A DNA stretch of 64,000 bases from Streptococcus mitis (lineage in GTDB: Bacteria; Bacillota; Bacilli; Lactobacillales; Streptococcaceae): positions 62,001 through 126,000 of the forward strand of contig NZ_SWFJ01000007.1 of the NCBI RefSeq assembly GCF_005144795.1, read 5' to 3'. Positions 21,101-27,418 of the stretch are shown here, piece by piece. The first letter of the stretch is position 1. Every line of letters begins with the position of its first letter. The notes beneath the pieces were generated by a model. That model worked only from the letters and a program-made list of their open reading frames with translations, had not been told where the DNA came from and ran no database searches. The translations under genes and the position numbers were made by a program.

Positions 21101-21414
21101 CTGTCAGTTTAGATTTGTATTCTCCTTTGGGGACGATTCAAAGGCTTCAGCATACGATTGAACACATTAAAGAGGACCAAGTGAAAACTCAGAACTTATT
21201 GGATGACTTAAAGGATAAATGGACTACTGCTAAGGTAGAAATTGAGAAAAATTTTCCAAAGGAAGAGGATTATCAAACTAAAAAGGCCGAATACGATGTA
21301 CTCGCGCCATTGATTGAAACAGAAACGGATTTAGATATTATAGATCAAGCCTTAAGACAATTCCATGAAAAAGGAAACGAAAAGCAGGAACAACTTTCTT
21401 TTGAATTGGATTAA
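15196..21414 (+). CDS. Giant N6-methylase/SNF2-type helicase of the ICE (DarB-like layout)
   Basis: This protein has about 2072 residues. The first 400 are acidic and lack a clear domain. A methylase-like domain follows, with motif I DPSMGTGNF (about 509) and motif IV TNVPFGNF (about 572, where active N6-adenine enzymes have NPPF/NPPY). A superfamily 2 helicase comes next: Walker A GSGKT (about 1273), DEAH (about 1428) and motif VI QQRNGRIIRQG (about 1758). A coiled C-terminus ends it. The start is set at the ATG at 15196, which has AAGGAG 5 bases upstream; the ATG at 15181 has no such site. Tn5252-type ICEs carry this gene (called SNF2). The layout recalls phage P1 DarB, which guards incoming DNA against restriction; that role is an inference. 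The NVPF variant may mean the methylase is inactive. Confidence 0.85.
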   Translation: MEVMQLLAMFRGTIPKDREKMGLFLRYQAQHFDEKWQDLVESFLAEEGKIKEIPHVYSFHQDIISFLEASSENNDQDLESYTRNFGQAGLDKLSQLSNWEKNLVLEVATYNLSTRFHIQSGKEKLEPLSELVFHQNQDVNLVNVYRVANNLSDRISRDIEEFLLMVDSKELKKEVIEIHFEEKEGDVLAYLGSELMATLDTVTDLVHHEENYTQLPLTQKLKIITHFDEVKAIRKKSNQVEESLSPSSDVEQETEETNSFSNVDKIVEEALRKYPIGSQVSYKGQVFQLVSIENAQLNNLVRLELFNDSNQLFEESPILYLNSLEEIEQVLSIVELEKEDSEIEIDSSSENQEIDLFSYLEEEKEKDKETESTPLISSVEELDIPVQDFVFPDDLEDFYPKTNREKIETNIAAIELVKRLEKERRQANPEEQELLAKYVGWGGLANEFFDELNPKYETERLTLKSLVSKSEYSTMKQSSLTAYYTDPMIIRQIWQKLLDDGFEGGRILDPSMGTGNFFAAMPRSIRDKSELYGVELDSVTGAIAKQLHPNTHIEVRGFEEVPYQNNSFDLVLTNVPFGNFRIADKNYDKPYMIHDYFVKHSLDLVRDGGQVSIISSIGTMDKRTDNVLQEIKSNTHFLGGVRLPDTGFKKIAGTRVTTDLLFFQKDQAKNLNEEELVFNGSIPFEEDKRVWINPYFDGKYNTQVLGEYEVRNFNGGTLNVKGVSETLATDIMKALENVEALKQIDNSLKAPVFIQEEVDNSIPSRIREDLALYSFGYEGNQIYYRDTHGIRNSSKVDEISYYVDENGDFKAWDSSLSEHKIDRFVQLHLTDEEALDVYKSEEASKRGKYKGLFKKTVFYESPLSDKDIGRIKGMVDLRETYQSLIEIQRHQDYSRTDFQVLLSKLNRDYDRFVSQFGYLNASVNRNLFDSDDKYSLLASLEDEYIDSKDQKVKYKKSLAFEKALVRPERVIARVSTALDALNSSLSDGRGVDLDYMVSIYPEHSQAAILDELGDQILIDPERYLRGERKYLSKNQFLSGDILNKIEVVQLLVEENNQEYDWNHALDLLESVRPPRIHLADIEFKIGSRWIPQSVYGKFAFECFTNREFELSSPDVEQVIEVNPVDGQVHLRTSFAYRYPSAKDSSLGVSGSRYDTGRKIFENLLNSNQPTITMTITEGEKKKTITDLEKTSVLRAKEQHLQELFQEFVSRYPEVQQVIEESYNRLYNRTVSREYDGSHLVIDGLAQNISLRPHQENAIQRIVEEKRALLAHEVGSGKTLTMLGAGFKLKELGMVHKPLYVVPSSLSAQFGQEIMKFFPTKKVFVTTKKDFVKARRKQFVSRIITGDYDAIVIGDSQFEKIPVSKERQMNYIEDKLNELREIKTHSENKYTVKEAEQSISGLEKQLEELQRFNRDSFIDFENLGIDFLFVDEAHHFKNIRPITGLGNVAGITNTTSKKNVDMEMKVRQIQEEHDFKNIVFATGTPVSNSISELYTMMNYIQPDILKRYQVDYFDSWVGAFGEIQNSMELAPTGDKYQPKKRFKKFVNLPELMKIYKETADIQTQDMLDLPVPEAHIIPIESELTENQKLYLEELVMRSDMVKCGTVDPSQDNMLKITGEARKLAIDMRLLDSSYSLADNHKLLQVVDNVERIYREGMENKATQMIFSDIGTPKKKDNGFDVYSEIKALLVDRGVPSKEIAFVHDANSDEKKNSLSRKVNAGEVRILLASTEKGGTGLNVQSKMKAVHHLDVPWRPSDIQQRNGRIIRQGNENKEVDIYHYITKGSFDNYLWATQENKLRYIKQIMTSKEPIRAAEDIDEQTMTASDFKALATGNPYLKYKMELENDLTLLENQRRAFQRSKDHYRHTISYCEENIPILEKRLSKYEGDIQQSEMSKDQAFSMTVGKQAFEQRAEAGESLHRLIRHNQADIKEFRTLASYRGFDIKMLSLATNQPLPETFSVKIVGENQYSVSLDLYSPLGTIQRLQHTIEHIKEDQVKTQNLLDDLKDKWTTAKVEIEKNFPKEEDYQTKKAEYDVLAPLIETETDLDIIDQALRQFHEKGNEKQEQLSFELD

Positions 21415-21488
21415 AAAATAGATACAAATAGCGGACAAGAAATGAAAAGCGCGGTAGAATAAAGATAGAAAGAAACGAGGTAACAATT

Positions 21489-21773
21489 ATGATGGAAGAT
21501 ACCTATTATCAATTAGAAGAGGCTTTGGTACAGGGATTTCAAACACCTGAAGAATACCAAGCCTACAAGGAGTTAAAGGAACATTATGAGGAAGTGACAG
21601 GCGATTACAGCTTTTCCAAACGAGAACTCACTAGCCAATTGGAAATCACTCTTCAAAATCATCGAGGTGTGGACTTTGAAGAACATGAAAAAGAGGAGTA
21701 TTTGGACTTAGTTCAAAAATTAGAAGAGTTTGATTCCTCTCTTGCCACCCATTATCGTCAATTGATTGATTAG
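21489..21773 (+). CDS. Small acidic ICE protein, function unknown
   Basis: This 94-residue acidic, helical protein (YYQLEEALVQGFQTPEEYQAYKELKEHYEEV) is a typical ICE backbone gene downstream of the helicase. Two adjacent ATG codons (21489 and 21492) could both serve, with GAGG upstream. It probably belongs to a streptococcal DUF; no function can be read from the sequence. Confidence 0.7.
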   Translation: MMEDTYYQLEEALVQGFQTPEEYQAYKELKEHYEEVTGDYSFSKRELTSQLEITLQNHRGVDFEEHEKEEYLDLVQKLEEFDSSLATHYRQLID

Positions 21774-21786
21774 GAAGGAGAAAGTC

Positions 21787-22083
21787 ATGAATGATTTACT
21801 CCTTATCCCAGTAATTTTTTTAGCAGTAGGAGGAATTCTCATTCTTTTATGGAGACTCTTTCTTATTGCCAGTGGACTTTTCCTTATTGGTTTTATCAGT
21901 TTTCTTATTTTCGTGGAGGTCTATGGAATTTATTTGTTCTTTACTGAACCGACTTTATACTTTGATGATATCAGGCAACATGGTTTAACTAGTTTTACGG
22001 CTGTGTACCTTTTCATCAATCTGATGTTGGTTCTAGGATTCAGTTGGCGTTTCATAAACTCCAAAACTAAGGAAAGTATGTAA
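21787..22083 (+). CDS. Small membrane protein of the ICE
   Basis: This 98-residue protein has three strongly hydrophobic segments (LLLIPVIFLAVGGILILLW, IASGLFLIGFISFLIFVEVYGIYLFF, AVYLFINLMLVLGF). The start at 21787 follows AGGAAGGAG. It is probably a conjugation-associated membrane protein, and I recall similar streptococcal proteins being filed as DUF5966. The role is unknown. Confidence 0.7.
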   Translation: MNDLLLIPVIFLAVGGILILLWRLFLIASGLFLIGFISFLIFVEVYGIYLFFTEPTLYFDDIRQHGLTSFTAVYLFINLMLVLGFSWRFINSKTKESM

Positions 22084-22096
22084 ACTTGTTAGATGG

Positions 22097-22294
22097 TTAA
22101 AAAACTTTATCTGAATCTAAATTCGGATAGGGTTTTTTATTTGCCTTGATTCTTTCATATACATCATAGCTAAATTGGAGTAATAATTTATGAAAATCAT
22201 TATCCTCACTATTATTACTTGTATTTATGGCTTGTTTATGGCGTTCAATATGAGAAAGAGCTCTTCTCAAATTTTCTTCTTTTAATTTGTTCAT
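22097..22294 (-). CDS. Small antisense-oriented protein, possibly from a leaderless mRNA
   Basis: This 65-residue helical basic protein (MNKLKEENLRRALSHIERHKQ...) is transcribed against its neighbours. TATAAT lies only six bases upstream of the ATG on the minus strand, so the transcript would begin at or close to the start codon; no ribosome site is visible. It is real only if expressed from a leaderless mRNA. No family is recognised. Confidence 0.4.
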   Translation of the reverse strand: MNKLKEENLRRALSHIERHKQAINTSNNSEDNDFHKLLLQFSYDVYERIKANKKPYPNLDSDKVF

Positions 22295-22453
22295 ATTTAT
22301 ATTATAAACTGAAGACAGCTAATTTTGATATTTTGCTCTGAACTGTACGATTTTTCGCCTGAAATGTAGGAATTACCTTTCGTTGTGATGTGATAAAACT
22401 TACAAGTTCTTTTTGTTATTCTTGACCTAGTTTTTATAGAAAGAAGGTCTAAG

Positions 22454-23095
22454 ATGTTAAATAAAGTCAAAACTAAAGCCTTAATTAGTGTTGGAGCAGT
22501 AGCCGCAACTAGCTTTATTCTCATGATGGGATATACTGCTGGTCAACATTCTACTGCTAAACAAAGTCGCAAAGAAATCGAATTGGCTGCAGCTAAACTT
22601 GTAGAGGACAAACAAGCAGAAGATAAAGCCAGCATTTTGTCATCGGATACTGTAAAAGAATTTTTGACTCAGTACTATACGAAAGAAAAGCTCGGAGAAA
22701 ATAATACACGTATTCAACCTTATATGACTGAATCGGCTTATTCTCAAGAATTGTCAAGTCAAAATGATGCCATGAACCAAGTGTATAAGGATTATATTTT
22801 GGATTATCATTTTGAAAAAGCAGATATCTTTGTCAATCAGACTACGAATCAAGCTATTGCCATGGTCTCTTATAATGTAACCTATGTATCTGATTTAAAG
22901 AATGCCAACCAATCAAAGACTAATCAGACAGAAACAAGAACAGTTAAGTTGTCTTATTCGAAACTACCTGGTAAGTTATTGGTCAACCAAGTACAGGTTT
23001 GGAAATCTGGGTTAGATGATTTGGATAAGGCCACTCCCAAAACTTTGGAAGAATCCTCATCTGTTCCATCACTGCCAAATACTACGACAAAATGA
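22454..23095 (+). CDS. Membrane-anchored conjugation accessory protein
   Basis: This 213-residue protein has one N-terminal membrane segment (ALISVGAVAATSFILMMGYTAG), then a helical linker and an alpha/beta domain ending in a Ser/Thr-rich tail. The layout (one membrane pass, extracytoplasmic NTF2-like domain) resembles small VirB8/TcpC-type conjugation proteins, but the resemblance is structural guesswork. A weak ribosome site (GAAAGAAGG) precedes the ATG. It ends 9 bases before the primase gene. Confidence 0.65.
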   Translation: MLNKVKTKALISVGAVAATSFILMMGYTAGQHSTAKQSRKEIELAAAKLVEDKQAEDKASILSSDTVKEFLTQYYTKEKLGENNTRIQPYMTESAYSQELSSQNDAMNQVYKDYILDYHFEKADIFVNQTTNQAIAMVSYNVTYVSDLKNANQSKTNQTETRTVKLSYSKLPGKLLVNQVQVWKSGLDDLDKATPKTLEESSSVPSLPNTTTK

Positions 23096-23104
23096 TGATA
23101 TTGC

Positions 23105-24190
23105 ATGGAAATAGAAGAATGTAAGCAAATTTCAATTCTTGATGTAGCCAATCGTTTAGGTATCTCCTTTAAACAAGTTTCGAGCAGTGTCTATGAACAT
23201 CCTGAACACGATTCATTTCGGATTTTTTCAACTACCAATACTTTTAAATGGTTTTCAAGAGATATTCAAGGTGATGTTATTGATTTTGTTCGACTTGTTA
23301 AGGGAATTTCCTTTAAAGAAGCTCTAGCCTTTCTTTCTGAAGAACCTTTTCAAAAAGAAGCCGTTCAAGAAAATAGATTGAGACCATTTTATTATCCTTT
23401 AAAGAGAGTAGAAGATTCTAACTGTAGTCTGGCCAGATATTATTTAACAGAATGTAGAGGAATCGCAGAAGAAATCGTACAAAAGATGATTCAACAAGGA
23501 TTGATGGCACAAGCCACTTGGAAAACAAATGAAACAGTTGAACCTGTTATTGTTTTTAAAAGCTTTGATCATCGTCACAAACTGCAGGCAGCAAGCCTAC
23601 AAGGGATTTATAAGAATCATTCTATCCCAAGAGAGAGGTTAAAAACGATTCTAAAAGGAAGCCATGGACATGTTGGAATATCCTTTGACATTGGTAAACC
23701 AAATAGATTGGTCTTTTGTGAATCGTTTATCGACTTGATGAGCTATTACGAACTTCATCAACAAAATCTATTTGATGTTCGTTTGGTATCTATGGAGGGA
23801 TTAAAAAGGTCTGTTGTTGCTTATCAAACTTTACGACTGATAGCTGAAGAAAATCAGAAGTTGGAATTTTTAGATACAGTAATACCTTCAAAGTTATTGC
23901 CTTTGATCAATACAATTCGTGATACAACCAGCTATTTTGATAATCATCCTGATTTATTGACACTGGCAGTAGATTGTGATGAAGCAGGAAAAGATTTTTC
24001 TGATAAGTTATCTCAATCAGGATTTCCTGTTTTACTGGATTTACCTAATAATGAATCTGGGAAAGAAAAAATAGATTGGAACGATATTCTTAGAGAAAAG
24101 AAATCAGATTTTCAATTTAAGCTTGAGACAGTAAAAGATACATTGTGGAATCCACCAGTAAGACAAACCTCTCAATGTTTAGAATTGTGA
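23105..24190 (+). CDS. Toprim-domain primase-like protein
   Basis: This 361-residue protein probably primes replication of the transferred strand. The N-terminus has the fold around a CHC2 finger (ILDVANRLGI, TFKWFSRDIQGDVIDFVRLVKGISFKEAL) but no Cys/His cluster, so the zinc site is lost. A DUF3991-like middle follows, then a Toprim domain with the Glu motif FCESFIDLMSYY and the DxD motif AVDCDEAGKD. This pattern is common in Gram-positive ICEs. Confidence 0.78.
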   Translation: MEIEECKQISILDVANRLGISFKQVSSSVYEHPEHDSFRIFSTTNTFKWFSRDIQGDVIDFVRLVKGISFKEALAFLSEEPFQKEAVQENRLRPFYYPLKRVEDSNCSLARYYLTECRGIAEEIVQKMIQQGLMAQATWKTNETVEPVIVFKSFDHRHKLQAASLQGIYKNHSIPRERLKTILKGSHGHVGISFDIGKPNRLVFCESFIDLMSYYELHQQNLFDVRLVSMEGLKRSVVAYQTLRLIAEENQKLEFLDTVIPSKLLPLINTIRDTTSYFDNHPDLLTLAVDCDEAGKDFSDKLSQSGFPVLLDLPNNESGKEKIDWNDILREKKSDFQFKLETVKDTLWNPPVRQTSQCLEL

Positions 24191-24240
24191 TAACAAAATC
24201 AAGATGTTTTAGCTAATATTAGAATGAAGGAGGATCGTAT

Positions 24241-24474
24241 ATGACCATTATTGAACGCTTAGAAGAAAAGGTCACTAGGCAAGAAAGCAAGGTAGCAAGA
24301 GAGACAGAAAAACTCGCTGCTTACAAAGAGCAACTGGAGACAGCGATGTTTGCGACGTTCAAAAGGCGTCAAAGCATTAGTCACATGAGTTTTGAAGAAG
24401 CTCTTGACCATGCCTTTGGTAAAGAAAGACAATTCGATGATTCTGAATTTAGAAAGGATGAAATGAGTGAATGA
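24241..24474 (+). CDS. Small coiled-coil ICE protein (DUF5965-like)
   Basis: This 77-residue charged protein has an N-terminal coiled coil (TIIERLEEKVTRQESKVARETEKLAAYKEQLE). GGAGG lies just upstream. It overlaps the next gene by 4 bases (ATGA). The family name is from memory; the function is unknown. Confidence 0.68.
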   Translation: MTIIERLEEKVTRQESKVARETEKLAAYKEQLETAMFATFKRRQSISHMSFEEALDHAFGKERQFDDSEFRKDEMSE

Positions 24475-24854
24475 CAAAAGATTGGAATTTTAATCAACCA
24501 TTAGAGAGTAAATCAGAAAATCAAGAAGATCCAGATAAAATTGCGGCCTTATTTGGAAATCATCAAGGAGGTAATGATGTAAATTATGAAGCAGCTTTTC
24601 AAAAGCGCAAACAAGCACCTGTGACGGAATCAAATTCTAGTTCTAAACCCAAAGTTACAGAGGTTAGAACAGGAAAAGAGATAGATATCACTACAAGTTA
24701 TCAGCAACATCTTAAAAGACTGATTGCGGATAACAATAGCGATATTCAAAGTAGTCAAAAGAAAATTGAAGAGCTACATACGTTGATTGACACAAAGAAT
24801 AAAGACAATAAGAAATTGCAGTCCATTTATGATGCGATTTCGGAATTACACTAA
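24471..24854 (+). CDS. Small ICE protein, function unknown
   Basis: This 127-residue hydrophilic protein has a disordered N-terminal half and a C-terminal coiled coil (LKRLIADNNSDIQSSQKKIEELHTLIDTKNKDNKKLQ). It is translationally coupled to 24241-24474 and followed by a terminator. No function is recognised. Confidence 0.68.
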   Translation: MTKDWNFNQPLESKSENQEDPDKIAALFGNHQGGNDVNYEAAFQKRKQAPVTESNSSSKPKVTEVRTGKEIDITTSYQQHLKRLIADNNSDIQSSQKKIEELHTLIDTKNKDNKKLQSIYDAISELH

Positions 24855-24882
24855 GCAGTCCTGATAGGCTGCTTTTTTTGAG
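24854..24882 (+). terminator. Terminator
   Basis: AGCAG pairs with CTGCT around an inner CCT/AGG, followed by seven T's, directly after the preceding stop codon. Confidence 0.7.
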
Positions 24883-24891
24883 AGGTTATAG

Positions 24892-25164
24892 ATGTTTACA
24901 ACATTTTTTAAGAAAAATCACGACAATAGTGACGTATTTAAAAAGCTGATTCATAGACTATCTGATATGTCTGTCCAAGATCTTGAAAAAATAGACCGAC
25001 TGCTAGATATCATTTTCACTCCAGATCAAGGATCAGAACAACTAAAAACAGAAGCAACTTTCAGAGAAGAAACTTTGGACGACACATTAAAGGAAGCTAA
25101 GAATCAACTTCATAAGGAACAATTGGAGAAGAATTTAGAGAGGTTTAGGAAAAATAGCCAATAA
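24892..25164 (+). CDS. Small ICE protein upstream of pezAT
   Basis: This 90-residue charged helical protein (VFKKLIHRLSDMSVQDLEKIDRLLDIIF) has GAGAGG upstream of its ATG. No family is recognised. Confidence 0.6.
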   Translation: MFTTFFKKNHDNSDVFKKLIHRLSDMSVQDLEKIDRLLDIIFTPDQGSEQLKTEATFREETLDDTLKEAKNQLHKEQLEKNLERFRKNSQ

Positions 25165-25165
25165 T

Positions 25166-25204
25166 GCACCAAAATTGGTGCGTTATACTTTTTTATGCTA
25201 TAAT
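25166..25204 (+). promoter_or_regulatory. pezAT promoter and palindromic operator
   Basis: The perfect palindrome GCACCAAAATTGGTGC (25166-25181) overlaps the -35 region of a promoter with an extended -10 (TGC TATAAT, -10 at 25199-25204). The site lies 28 bases before pezA. Antitoxins of this class repress their own promoter, so PezA is the likely ligand. Confidence 0.7.
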
Positions 25205-25231
25205 TGAATTATAAAAATAAAGGAGTTTGCC

Positions 25232-25708
25232 ATGATTGGAAAGAACATAAAATCCTTACGTAAAACACATGACTTAACACAAGACGACTTTGCCCGAATT
25301 ATAGGAATTTCTCGAAATAGTCTGAGTCGTTATGAAAATGGAACGAGTTCAGTCTCTACGGAATTAATTGACATCATTTGTCAGAAGTTTAATGTATCTT
25401 ATGTCGATATTGTAGGAGAAGATAAAATGCTTAATCCTGTTGAAGATTATGAATTGACTTTAAAAATTGAAATTGTGAAAGAAAGAGGTTCTAATCTATT
25501 ATCTCGACTCTATCGCTATCAAGATAGTCAGGGAATTAGCATTGATGATGAATCTAATCCTTGGATTTTAATGAGTGATGATCTATCTGACTTGATTCAT
25601 ACAAATATCTATTTAGTAGAAACTTTTGATGAAATAGAGAGATATAGCGGTTATTTGGATGGAATTGAACGTATGTTAGAGATATCTGAAAAACGGATGG
25701 TAGCCTAA
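25232..25708 (+). CDS. pezA: PezA antitoxin (XRE-type)
   Basis: PezA neutralises the zeta-type toxin encoded next and represses the operon. Residues 6-60 form the helix-turn-helix (TQDDFARIIGISRNSLSRYENG). The helical C-terminus (about 70-158) matches the toxin-binding part of PezA. AGGAG precedes the ATG. The stop codon overlaps the toxin start by one base, the usual coupling in this system. Confidence 0.9.
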   Translation: MIGKNIKSLRKTHDLTQDDFARIIGISRNSLSRYENGTSSVSTELIDIICQKFNVSYVDIVGEDKMLNPVEDYELTLKIEIVKERGSNLLSRLYRYQDSQGISIDDESNPWILMSDDLSDLIHTNIYLVETFDEIERYSGYLDGIERMLEISEKRMVA

Positions 25709-26478
25709 TGGAAATCCAAGATTATACCGATAGTGAATTCAAACATGCTCTAGCACGGAATCTTCGCTCACTGACAAGAGGAAAAAAGTCCAGTAAGCAA
25801 CCTATAGCGATTTTGCTTGGAGGGCAAAGTGGTGCTGGTAAGACTACAATTCATCGTATTAAACAGAAAGAATTTCAAGGAAATATTGTTATCATAGATG
25901 GCGATAGTTTTCGTTCTCAGCATCCACACTATTTAGAACTTCAGCAAGAATATGGCAAAGATAGTGTTGAATACACCAAAGATTTTGCGGGTAAAATGGT
26001 AGAGTCTTTAGTAACAGAATTGAGTCATTTGGGATACAATCTTTTGATAGAGGGAACTTTACGAACGGTTGATGTTCCAAAGAAAACAGCACAACTCTTG
26101 AAAAATAAGGGATATGAAGTACAATTAGCCTTGATTGCGACAAAGCCTAAGCTGTCCTATCTGAGCACCCTTATCCGATACGAAGAACTGTACGCTATCA
26201 ATCCAAATCAAGCACGCGCAACTCCAAAAGAACATCATGATTTCATTGTAAATCATTTAGTTGATAATACACGACAATTGGAAGAAGTAGCTATCTTTGA
26301 AAGAATTCAAATTTACCAACGAGATAGAAGTTGTGTATATGATTCAAAAGAAAATACAACTTCAGCAGCAACCGTTCTTCATGACTTACTATTTGGAGAA
26401 TGGAATCAAGTAGAGAAGGATATGCTTAAATCAGGAGAAGAAAGATTGAAAGATTTAACTAATCGAAATGGTTTGTAG
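25708..26478 (+). CDS. pezT: PezT zeta-type toxin
   Basis: PezT is a 256-residue kinase that phosphorylates UDP-N-acetylglucosamine and so blocks wall synthesis; this is known for the family. The Walker A motif GGQSGAGKTT lies at about residues 37-46. IIDGDSFRSQHP supplies the catalytic Asp region, and the lid Arg lies within YEELYAINPNQARATPKEHHD. All key motifs look intact. On an ICE the pair acts as a maintenance module. Confidence 0.92.
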   Translation: MEIQDYTDSEFKHALARNLRSLTRGKKSSKQPIAILLGGQSGAGKTTIHRIKQKEFQGNIVIIDGDSFRSQHPHYLELQQEYGKDSVEYTKDFAGKMVESLVTELSHLGYNLLIEGTLRTVDVPKKTAQLLKNKGYEVQLALIATKPKLSYLSTLIRYEELYAINPNQARATPKEHHDFIVNHLVDNTRQLEEVAIFERIQIYQRDRSCVYDSKENTTSAATVLHDLLFGEWNQVEKDMLKSGEERLKDLTNRNGL

Positions 26479-26499
26479 AGTTAGATTTTTAAAATAAAG

Positions 26500-26541
26500 T
26501 CTATTGGATCGTCAATTAAAAAATAACGATCCTTTTTTATA
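26500..26541 (+). terminator. Terminator after pezT
   Basis: GGATCGT pairs with ACGATCC across an AT-rich loop, followed by six T's. Confidence 0.7.
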
Positions 26542-26671
26542 TTCTCTATCTTCTTGTTCTTCATATTTTTTCAAAAGTTTTAGCATTCTTCAGTGATGAT
26601 TTCCTAACAATATAAGTACGAATTTAGAGTAGTTTATGATTATTTTAAATCTTGGGGATTATTAAACTCTT

Positions 26672-26722
26672 GATTTTTTCCAGCAGCTATGGTATTCTTT
26701 TGTTAGTTAATAAACTTACAAA
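26672..26722 (+). promoter_or_regulatory. Promoter and operator of the S24 repressor/UmuC operon
   Basis: TTGATT and TATTCT are spaced by 17 bases. The near-palindrome TTTGTTAGTTAATAAACTTACAAA covers 26699-26722, directly downstream of the -10 and upstream of the ribosome site. It is the likely binding site of the repressor encoded at 26733. Confidence 0.55.
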
Positions 26723-26732
26723 AGGAGAACAA

Positions 26733-27416
26733 ATGTTTTCACCTATTAAATTAAAAGAAAAAAGAGAAAGTCAGGGGTTATCACAATCTCAACTTGCATC
26801 CAGTTTGGGAATCAGTAGAGCTTCATACTTTAATTGGGAATTAGGTAAAACAAAGCCTAATCAAAACAATCTAACCAAATTGAGTCAGATTTTGAATGTT
26901 GATCCTCGATATTTTGAATCAGAGTATGAAATAGTTGAAACTTATCTCAAGCTAACTGAAAAGAATCAAAAAGCGACACTTCATTATGCAAAAGAATTAT
27001 TGAACAATCAAAACTCTAAAGTTGTAGAAGTTTCTGAACGATTTGCTTATAAGGTCTATGAAAAATTATCAGCTGGTACAGGAACAGCTTACTTTGATGA
27101 TGGTAATTACGATACAGTTTACTTCAATCATCAATTTGATTGTGACTTTGCATCATGGGTGTTTGGTAATTCAATGGAACCGACATATGAAAATGGTTCT
27201 GTAGCCCTTATTAAGCAAACAGGATTTGATTATGATGGAGCTATCTATGCCATCGATTGGGATGGTCAAACCTATATCAAGAAAGTGTATCGTGAAGAAA
27301 ATGGACTTCGTTTAGTTTCACTCAATCGAAACTATTCAGATAAGTTTGCGCCTTATGATGAGAATCCTCGTATCATAGGGAAAATTGTTGGAAACTTTAT
27401 GCCTTTAGAGGACTGA
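26733..27416 (+). CDS. LexA/CI-like repressor with S24 self-cleaving domain
   Basis: This 227-residue repressor has an N-terminal XRE helix-turn-helix (LSQSQLASSLGISRASYFNWELGKTKPNQ) and a C-terminal S24 peptidase domain. A cleavage-site Ala-Gly occurs in KLSAGTGTA, the catalytic Ser in GNSMEPTYENG and the Lys in TYIKKVY. DNA damage should trigger self-cleavage and switch on the UmuC polymerase downstream. The frame is open further upstream, but the ATG at 26733 has AAAGGAG 5 bases before it. Confidence 0.88.
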   Translation: MFSPIKLKEKRESQGLSQSQLASSLGISRASYFNWELGKTKPNQNNLTKLSQILNVDPRYFESEYEIVETYLKLTEKNQKATLHYAKELLNNQNSKVVEVSERFAYKVYEKLSAGTGTAYFDDGNYDTVYFNHQFDCDFASWVFGNSMEPTYENGSVALIKQTGFDYDGAIYAIDWDGQTYIKKVYREENGLRLVSLNRNYSDKFAPYDENPRIIGKIVGNFMPLED

Positions 27417-27418
27417 GT

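Noticed and set aside
25166..25181. Terminator before pezA
   Set aside because: The perfect palindrome is not followed by a tight T run and overlaps the -35 box, so an operator fits better.
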